This document shows positions 41,180 through 46,544 of a stretch of 64,000 bases of DNA, piece by piece (within the stretch, counting starts at the first letter, position 1; every line of letters starts with the position of its first letter). Location: the NCBI RefSeq assembly GCF_003344625.1, contig NZ_QPKJ02000012.1:1-64000 (forward strand), read 5' to 3'. Origin of the DNA: Solirubrobacter deserti (GTDB lineage Bacteria > Actinomycetota > Thermoleophilia > Solirubrobacterales > Solirubrobacteraceae). The position numbers and the translations under genes are program-made. The notes under the pieces are model-generated. The model saw only the letters and a program-made list of their open reading frames with translations. It was not told the DNA's origin and ran no database searches.

Positions 41180-42352
41180 TTAAAGGGCCTGGTCGAAGAA
41201 CCGGGTGACGCGGCGCTCGTACTCGGCGGGGCGGGCTTCGATGCCCTTGATGTGCCGGGCCTCGGGGATCTCCCACAGATCGGCGTCCGAGCCCTGGGCG
41301 TAGACGCGGTTGAGCGTCTCGCCGTTGGGCGTGCGCGGAGCGGCGATCAACAGCGTCGGCTGCTCGATGCGCCCCGTCAGGCCGTCCAGGTGGCGCGCGG
41401 GCGTGTCGCCCGTGGCCAGGAACAGGCCCAGGTCGTGCGCGGCGTATTGGATCACGCCGATCGCCCGCTCGGGCGTGGACATCCCCGGCCGGTCGATCGC
41501 CTCGGCCATCGTGCGCGCCCCGGCGCCTTCGGAGACCACGGCGTCGAGTCCGTCGGCCTTCGTGGCCGCCTCGAGCATCATCTCGCCGCCCACCGACAGG
41601 CCGAGCCCGCCGATCCGCGTGATCCCGCGGCCTTCCAGGAACGCCACCGCGCCGCGGATGTCGGCCTCGCCGCCCCAGCCCATCGTGTTCGGCTGGCCCT
41701 CGCTGACGCCCTCACCACGGCGGTCGAACAGCAGCACCCCGTACCCGTGCCGGGCGAGCATGCGCGCGTGCGCCTGCGGACCTTTGCGGCCGGGGAACAC
41801 GATGACCGCCTTGCCGTTGCGCGAGGGGACGTACCAGCCCTTCAGGGCGAGCCCGTCGCTCGAGCGGAACGTGACGTCCTCGTGCGCGAACGTCGGCTCC
41901 GGCACCGTGGCGCTGGCCACGTGGGCCTTCACGTACGCGGTCGCGAACGGCACGACGCCGAACAGCAGCGCGACCAGGCCGACGGCGGCGGTCGCCAGAC
42001 GGCGCTGGCTGCGCCACCATTCGGCGATCCCGACGCCGATCAGGGCCAGCGCGGCCGGGAGCGCCAGCCACCCGGTCACGTCGTCGGCGGACAGGCCGAC
42101 CTCGCGGGTGTAGTAGACGGCGTCGAGCCCGGCCGCGAGGCCGAGGACGCCGGTCGTGACGGCCAGCGCCGCCCGGGCGGCGTTCGGCAGGCGCGGATAG
42201 GCGTAGGCCGCGAGCGCGAGCAGGGCGAGGGGAACGAGCGCGGCGAGCGGGCGCTCCGTGACCGGCACGCCGGCCGGTGGCTGCAGGACGGTGTCATCCA
42301 GGACGCGCAACGCGATGACGCCGAACGCGGCGCGTGCGAGGTTCGTGAGCAT
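41180..42352 (-). CDS. Membrane-anchored alpha/beta hydrolase
   Basis: A 390-residue protein with a hydrophobic N-terminal part: several helices up to about residue 150 (LAALVPLALLALAAYAY, AALAVTTGVLGLAAGL, WLALPAALALIGVGIAEW, VGLVALLFGVVPFATAY). An alpha/beta hydrolase domain follows, with the nucleophile elbow GLGLSVGGE, the oxyanion-side IVFPGRKGPQAHARML segment, and a C-terminal EARHIKG His. ATG 42352 has GGAGG very close by; ATG 42388 would add 12 residues. Hydrolase substrate unknown. The catalytic domain would sit after the last helix, probably outside or at the membrane. Confidence 0.82.
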   Translation of the reverse strand: MLTNLARAAFGVIALRVLDDTVLQPPAGVPVTERPLAALVPLALLALAAYAYPRLPNAARAALAVTTGVLGLAAGLDAVYYTREVGLSADDVTGWLALPAALALIGVGIAEWWRSQRRLATAAVGLVALLFGVVPFATAYVKAHVASATVPEPTFAHEDVTFRSSDGLALKGWYVPSRNGKAVIVFPGRKGPQAHARMLARHGYGVLLFDRRGEGVSEGQPNTMGWGGEADIRGAVAFLEGRGITRIGGLGLSVGGEMMLEAATKADGLDAVVSEGAGARTMAEAIDRPGMSTPERAIGVIQYAAHDLGLFLATGDTPARHLDGLTGRIEQPTLLIAAPRTPNGETLNRVYAQGSDADLWEIPEARHIKGIEARPAEYERRVTRFFDQAL

Positions 42353-42668
42353 GCCTCCACGGTCCCAGCGGCGGGGCCGCGCGGCCATGGGAGCCGCCGC
42401 GAGAAGGCGTCGCGGCCAGTGGCCGGACGCGGGGCGGAGAACCGCCCGCGCAGCGGGGGAGAGCGGGACCGCCCGAGGTGGGCCGCCCGCCGTGCCGCCG
42501 CCCCGCCGCCGCTGGTCGCCGCGCCGCCGTTTGTCGCCGCGCCGCCGTTTGTCGCCGCGCCGCCCTCGCCGTGCCGCCGCCGCTCGCTGCCGCGCCGCCG
42601 TCGCCGCGCCGCCCTCGCCGCGCCGCCACTTGTCGGCGCGCCGCTGCTCGCTGCCGCGCCGCCGCCGG
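42353..42668. repeat. 316-bp GC-rich low-complexity tract downstream of ECF sigma gene
   Basis: No gene with normal start and stop is supported. The tract is built of CCGCC/GCGCCG runs. Read on the minus strand one frame gives Gly-Ala-Thr repeats (GGAATNGGAATNGGAATSGG), which is not the sigma factor's frame. It contains the 18-bp tandem repeat at 42509-42562. Confidence 0.6.
42509..42562. repeat. Three tandem 18-bp units
   Basis: The unit CCG(TTT/CTG)GTCGCCGCGCCG occurs three times in a row (42509, 42527, 42545); units 2 and 3 are identical. Degenerate versions continue on both sides. The 18-bp period keeps reading frame, so the tract may once have been coding. Confidence 0.75.
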
Positions 42669-43223
42669 CTACGCCGCGGCGCGCAAGGTCTCGCGCGCGC
42701 GGTAGGCGAGCTGGCGAATCGCCCCGGCGCTCATCCCGAGGTCCGCCGCGATCGCCTCGTGGCTGTCGCCGCCGAACGCGTGCCGCACGATCACCTGGCG
42801 CTGGGAGTCGGGCAGCGCCCCGATCGCCGACACGAACGTGTCGAACCACTCGCGCCGCTCGAAGACGTCGTCGGGGGCGTCGTCGCCGAGCAGGTCGTCG
42901 GGCACCGGCCCGAGGTCGGCTTGGGGGTCGCGGGCGAGGTTCAGCGCCGCGTTGCGCCCGATCCGGTACAGCCACGGCTTGAGCGCGAGCGGGAGCGTGG
43001 CGGCCGGGTTCGTCAGGCTCGCGTGGGCGTTGATGAACGTCTGCTGCAGCGCGTCCTCGGCCGCGGCGGCGGGAAGGAAGCGTCCGCAGTGGCGGCCCAG
43101 CGGCCCGCGGTAGCGGTCGACGATCGCCGCGAAGGCGCGCTCGTCCCCGGCGCGGGTGCGGGCGACGAGCCGCGCGTCTGAGGCGGCGGCGAGCGCGGCG
43201 GGGCTGAGGCGGGGCGCGGACAT
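42669..43223 (-). CDS. ECF-type RNA polymerase sigma factor
   Basis: A 184-residue sigma-70 family protein. Region 2 (RTRAGDERAFAAIVDRYRG, AEDALQQTFINAH, LKPWLYRIGRNAALNLAR) and region 4 (LPDSQRQVIVRHAFGG, HEAIAADLGMSAGAIRQLAYRARETL) are both complete. It ends abruptly after AAA, at a TAG that sits right at the start of a Gly/Ala-coding repeat tract in another frame. Many related sigma factors carry an Ala/Gly-rich C-terminal extension, so the gene may have lost its tail by frameshift. No anti-sigma gene is adjacent. ATG 43223 lacks a strong ribosome site. Confidence 0.88.
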   Translation of the reverse strand: MSAPRLSPAALAAASDARLVARTRAGDERAFAAIVDRYRGPLGRHCGRFLPAAAAEDALQQTFINAHASLTNPAATLPLALKPWLYRIGRNAALNLARDPQADLGPVPDDLLGDDAPDDVFERREWFDTFVSAIGALPDSQRQVIVRHAFGGDSHEAIAADLGMSAGAIRQLAYRARETLRAAA

Positions 43224-43301
43224 GGGCGGAGACGGAGGCTCCCCGCAACCCGGTCGCACCCTCAATGGGACCTTGGTCCCGCCCGCGTTGGGTCTCGCGC
43301 G

Positions 43302-43335
43302 CTCGGCACCCTCGTCGAACGATGAGGGTGCCGAG
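43302..43335. promoter_or_regulatory. 15-bp stem hairpin between divergent sigma and SDR genes
   Basis: CTCGGCACCCTCGTC (43302-43316) pairs with GATGAGGGTGCCGAG (43321-43335) with one G-U pair and a 4-nt loop. It lies 35 bp before the SDR start and 79 bp before the sigma start, so it is either an operator or a roadblock/terminator separating the divergent units. Confidence 0.5.
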
Positions 43336-43364
43336 ACGTTGGTAAACGTACATTCGGTTATATT
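43335..43364 (+). promoter_or_regulatory. Candidate promoter giving a leaderless SDR mRNA
   Basis: TATATT (43359-43364) is a near-consensus -10 only 6 bp before ATG 43371, with GACGTT about 18 bp upstream as a weak -35. Transcription would begin at or next to the start codon, and no ribosome site is present. Confidence 0.45.
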
Positions 43365-43370
43365 GCGGCA

Positions 43371-44282
43371 ATGCCAACCGAAGATCACCCGCTCGCTGGC
43401 AAGGTCGCCCTCGTCGCCGGCGCTACGCGCGGCTGCGGCCGCGCCATCGCGATCGAGCTCGGAGCGCTCGGCGCCACCGTCTACGGCAGCGGCCGCTCCA
43501 CACGGTCCGCACGCTCACCGATGAACCGCCCGGAGACGATCGAGGACACGGCCGAGCTCGTCACGGCCGCCGGCGGCGAAGGTGTGGCCGTGCGCTGCGA
43601 CCACGCCGACGCGGACGACGTCGCCGCGCTCGTGGGGCGCATCCGCCGCGATCACGCGCGGCTCGACATCCTGGTCAACGACGTCTGGGGCGGCGATCCG
43701 TTCGTCCAGGACAAGCCGCTGTGGGAGCACCCGCTCGACGTGACCCTCGCCGTGCTCCGCAACGGCGTCGAGACGCACCTGATCACGAGCCACTTCGCGA
43801 TTCCGCTCATGTTGGAGGGTGCGGGTGGCCTCGTGGTCGAGGTGGGCGACGGCAAAGGCGACGTGCCGTATCGCGGAAACATGTCCTACGACCTCGTCAA
43901 GGCGGCTGTCGTTCGGATGGGCGAGTCACTCGCGCACGAGCTCGAGCCGCACGGCATCACGGCCTTGACCGTCACGCCCGGGTGGCTGCGGTCGGAAGCG
44001 ATGCTCGACTACTTCGCCGTCACGGAGCAGACGTGGCGCGAGGCGGCCGAGCGAGTCCCCTACTTCAGCCATTCCGAGACGCCGCACCTGCTCGGTCGCG
44101 GGATCGCCGCCCTCGCGGCCGACCCCGACCGGAATCGCTTCGCCGGTCAGTGCCTCGGCTCGTGGGAGCTCATGCGCGTCTACGACCTGGTGGACGCCGA
44201 CGGCGCCCGACCGGATTGGGGCGCCGTCGATCTCGAGGCCCGTCTGGAGACCCTGGTCAGCGGGACGCCCGACCCCGGGTGA
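43371..44282 (+). CDS. SDR family oxidoreductase, atypical NNAG
   Basis: A 303-residue short-chain dehydrogenase with the nucleotide site VAGATRGCGRAIAIEL. It has an insertion after strand 2 (GSGRSTRSARSPMNRPETIED), a replaced NNAG motif (VNDVWGGD), catalytic Tyr-Lys in MSYDLVKAAV, and a longer C-terminus than usual (YFSHSETPHLLGRGIAAL). These features place it in a distinct SDR subgroup. The -10 box lies almost at the ATG, so the message is probably leaderless. Substrate unknown. Confidence 0.88.
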   Translation: MPTEDHPLAGKVALVAGATRGCGRAIAIELGALGATVYGSGRSTRSARSPMNRPETIEDTAELVTAAGGEGVAVRCDHADADDVAALVGRIRRDHARLDILVNDVWGGDPFVQDKPLWEHPLDVTLAVLRNGVETHLITSHFAIPLMLEGAGGLVVEVGDGKGDVPYRGNMSYDLVKAAVVRMGESLAHELEPHGITALTVTPGWLRSEAMLDYFAVTEQTWREAAERVPYFSHSETPHLLGRGIAALAADPDRNRFAGQCLGSWELMRVYDLVDADGARPDWGAVDLEARLETLVSGTPDPG

Positions 44283-44316
44283 TGCCGCGCCCGCGGACCA
44301 TCAACGACGAGGCGAT

Positions 44317-44343
44317 CCTAAAGAGGGACAGTCCCCCTTTAGG
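44317..44343. repeat. 27-bp palindromic repeat, copy 1
   Basis: CCTAAAGAGGGACAGTCCCCCTTTAGG is an almost perfect inverted repeat (one A/C mismatch per arm). The same 27 bases recur at 44392-44418. With its flank AAACG it forms the left side of a larger inverted structure (CTTTAGGAAACG here, CGTTTCCTAAAG at copy 2). Confidence 0.85.
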
Positions 44344-44391
44344 AAACGTCATGGTCCGGGCGGCGGAATAGCGCGCGGCGGCGCGGCGTTT

Positions 44392-44418
44392 CCTAAAGAG
44401 GGACAGTCCCCCTTTAGG
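44392..44418. repeat. 27-bp palindromic repeat, copy 2
   Basis: Identical in sequence and orientation to copy 1 and 48 bp away. The pair resembles REP/BIME-type repetitive palindromes, located between an SDR gene and an ECF sigma gene. No transposase is nearby. Confidence 0.85.
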
Positions 44419-44483
44419 TTGGGGGGTGAGGCAGGGGGAGGTCCCCCATATGGCGATCGGGCGCGGACCGGGAGTCTCGGTGC

Positions 44484-44978
44484 ATGCCCACCGAGCCCCT
44501 GAATCCCGACACGATCGCCGCCCACATGGACTCCCTGCGTCGCGCCGCCCGCGCGATGACGCGCTCGCACCACGACGCCGAGGACCTCGTCCAGGACATG
44601 CTGGTCAAGGTGCTCGCTCGGCCGCGGCAGATCGGGCCCGCCGGCACCGCCGCCTATCTGCACCAGGCGCTGCGCAACACCCACATCAGCCGCCTGCGGA
44701 CGAAGGACCGCCGTCCGCAGCTCGCGCCGCTCGAGCCCGAGGACGCGCGCCTCGTCGCACCCGCGCACGCCGAGCCCGTCGAGCAGTTGCACACGCGCGA
44801 GCTGATCGCCCAGATCCACGCGCTGCCGACGGCGCAGCGCGAGGTGATCGCGGCCGTCGACGTCGCCGGCCTGGCCTACAACGAGGCCGCCGACGTGCTG
44901 CAGATCCCGATCGGCACCGTGATGAGCCGGCTGCACCGCGGCCGCGCGCGCCTACAGTCGGCCTACGCCGCCGCGTAG
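44484..44978 (+). CDS. Small ECF-type RNA polymerase sigma factor
   Basis: A 164-residue sigma factor. Region 2: DSLRRAARAMTRSHHDAEDLVQDMLVKVL and the HQALRNTHISRLR segment. Region 4: LPTAQREVIAAVDVAGLAYNEAADVLQIPIGTVMSRLHRGR. It follows the palindromic repeat pair. The 3' end overlaps the convergent GlxA-type gene by 16 bp. No anti-sigma factor is encoded beside it. ATG 44484 has GGGAG about 10 nt upstream. Compared with the sigma at 42669 it is unrelated in detail. Confidence 0.88.
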   Translation: MPTEPLNPDTIAAHMDSLRRAARAMTRSHHDAEDLVQDMLVKVLARPRQIGPAGTAAYLHQALRNTHISRLRTKDRRPQLAPLEPEDARLVAPAHAEPVEQLHTRELIAQIHALPTAQREVIAAVDVAGLAYNEAADVLQIPIGTVMSRLHRGRARLQSAYAAA

Positions 44979-45910
44979 AACGCGCGCCGGTACGCGGTCG
45001 GCGTCGTGCGCATGATCGCCGTGAAGTGGTGCCGGTAGGTCGCGGCGCTTCCGAACCCCACGCGAGCGGCGACCGTCTCCACCGGCTCGTCGGAGCCCTC
45101 GAGCAGTGCCAGCGACGCGCGCACGCGCTGCTCGATCAGCCAGCGCCCGGGCGTCGTGCCCGTCGCCCGCTGGAAGCGGCGCGTGAACGTGCGCACGCTC
45201 ATGTACGCGCGCGCGGCGAGCGTCGCCAGGTCGAGCGGCTGATCGAGCCGCTCCAGCGCCCACGCCATCACGCGCGCGATCGGGTCGTCGTCCGGGTGCG
45301 CGGCCACCGGCAGCTCGATCAACTGCGCCTGGCCGCCGTCGCGGTGCGGCGGGATCACGAGCCGGCGCGCGACCGCGTTCGCGACGGCGCTTCCGTGGTC
45401 GCGCCGCACGATGTGCAGGCACAGGTCGATGCCGGCGGCGCTGCCGGCCGACGTCAGCACGTCGTCTCCGTCCACGTAGAGCACGTCCGCGTTGACCGTC
45501 AGGTCCGGGTGCAGCGCCGCCAGGCGGTCGGCGTAGCGCCAGTGCGTCGCCGCCTCGCGCCCCGCGAGCAGCCCCGCCGCTGCGAGCAGGAACACGCCGC
45601 TGCAGATGGACACGATCCGGGCGCGCGACCCCCGCACCGCCTCCAGCACCGCGTCCGACGGCTCCCCGTTCCAGCCTGGGACGATGATCGTGTCGGCGTC
45701 CCGCAACGCCTCGAGCCCGTGCCCGATCACGAACGCGAACCCGCCGGTGGTCGCCGGCAGCCGGCCCGGGACCTCGGTGCACAGCGTGAGCTCGTACCAC
45801 CACGACACGTCCAGCTCGGGCCGGGCGAGCCCGAAGACTTCGACCACGATCCCGAGCTCGAACGTCGCCACCTGATCCGGCAAGAGCGCGACGACGCGGT
45901 GCGAAGACAT
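44963..45910 (-). CDS. GlxA family transcriptional regulator (DJ-1/PfpI plus AraC HTH)
   Basis: A 315-residue regulator. The N-terminal DJ-1/PfpI-like domain (1-170) includes VEVFGLARPELDV, IIVPGWNG and SICSGVFLLAAAGLLAGREAATHW, which keeps the nucleophile-elbow Cys, then DVLTSAGSAAGIDL. The C-terminal AraC domain (about 215-310) shows LDLATLAARAYMSVRTFTRRF and VETVAARVGFGSAATYRHHF. ATG 45910 gives a normal N-terminus, but no ribosome site is obvious and upstream starts exist. Such proteins usually activate catabolic or stress genes; no target is evident. Confidence 0.9.
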   Translation of the reverse strand: MSSHRVVALLPDQVATFELGIVVEVFGLARPELDVSWWYELTLCTEVPGRLPATTGGFAFVIGHGLEALRDADTIIVPGWNGEPSDAVLEAVRGSRARIVSICSGVFLLAAAGLLAGREAATHWRYADRLAALHPDLTVNADVLYVDGDDVLTSAGSAAGIDLCLHIVRRDHGSAVANAVARRLVIPPHRDGGQAQLIELPVAAHPDDDPIARVMAWALERLDQPLDLATLAARAYMSVRTFTRRFQRATGTTPGRWLIEQRVRASLALLEGSDEPVETVAARVGFGSAATYRHHFTAIMRTTPTAYRRAFYAAA

Positions 45911-46010
45911 GGCCAGATCTTGACGCATGTGCAACATCGGGTCATCGACGCGCGTCACCCACCCGACCTGAGCGGCCTCGTCGGCAGCGTTGCGTGACAC
46001 GATGCGCTCA

Positions 46011-46439
46011 ATGAGCACGCCCGAGCGGGCCCTGCGACGCCTCCGCGACGCCTACGGCGCCGGGCACGTCAGCACGGCCACGCTCGAGGCCCGCGCCGCC
46101 CTTGCCCTGCGGGGGCAGGTCGAGGACGCGATCTGGGACCTGCCGCGCTGGCGCCTCACGCGCGACCCGGTCCGCGCGCTCGTGGTCGGCTCCCGCGAGT
46201 GGCCGCTGAACCGCGCCGGCCGCTGGACGCTGGGCCGCTCCGCCGACTGCGACATCTGCATCCCCGACGACGCCGTCTCCCGCCACCACGCCGAGCTCGC
46301 GGTCCGGGCGGGGATCTGTCTCATCCGCGACCTCAGCTCGGTCAATGGCACGCTGTTGAACGGTCGGCCCATCACGCGTGCGCGCCTGCACCGCGGCGAT
46401 GTGCTCGAGCTCGGTGAGACGGAGATCGACATCCGTTAG
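46011..46439 (+). CDS. DUF1707-like plus FHA domain protein
   Basis: A 142-residue protein. The N-terminal ~50 residues (RALRRLRDAYGAGHVSTATLEARAALAL...DAIWDLP) follow the DUF1707 SHOCT-like pattern. The C-terminal FHA domain has the phospho-threonine-binding set: WTLGRSADCDICIPDDAVSRHHAEL and DLSSVNGTLLNG. It should bind phosphothreonine partners of a Ser/Thr kinase; no kinase is encoded nearby. ATG 46011 is preferred, 46002 is possible. Cytoplasmic. Confidence 0.88.
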   Translation: MSTPERALRRLRDAYGAGHVSTATLEARAALALRGQVEDAIWDLPRWRLTRDPVRALVVGSREWPLNRAGRWTLGRSADCDICIPDDAVSRHHAELAVRAGICLIRDLSSVNGTLLNGRPITRARLHRGDVLELGETEIDIR

Positions 46440-46499
46440 TCCCGGATCCGACAAACGTCAAGTGGACCCGGACCGCCTCGTCCCATAGAGTCCTCATTA

Positions 46500-46516
46500 A
46501 GGGCTCATGAAGCCCT
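46500..46516 (+). promoter_or_regulatory. Small leader hairpin before BNR gene
   Basis: AGGGCT (46500-46505) and AGCCCT (46511-46516) form a 6-bp stem with a 5-nt loop. It lies 28 bp before the start codon, just after a CATTAA that may be the -10 box. Confidence 0.3.
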
Positions 46517-46544
46517 GGTATTGGGGTGGAACGAGGGAGGGTCT

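Noticed and set aside
42509..42562. CRISPR-like tandem repeat
   Set aside because: Units are 18 bp and directly adjacent with no spacers, so it is a simple tandem repeat.
44317..44418. Terminal inverted repeats of an insertion sequence
   Set aside because: Only 48 bp lie between the copies and no transposase frame exists. A REP-like pair fits better.
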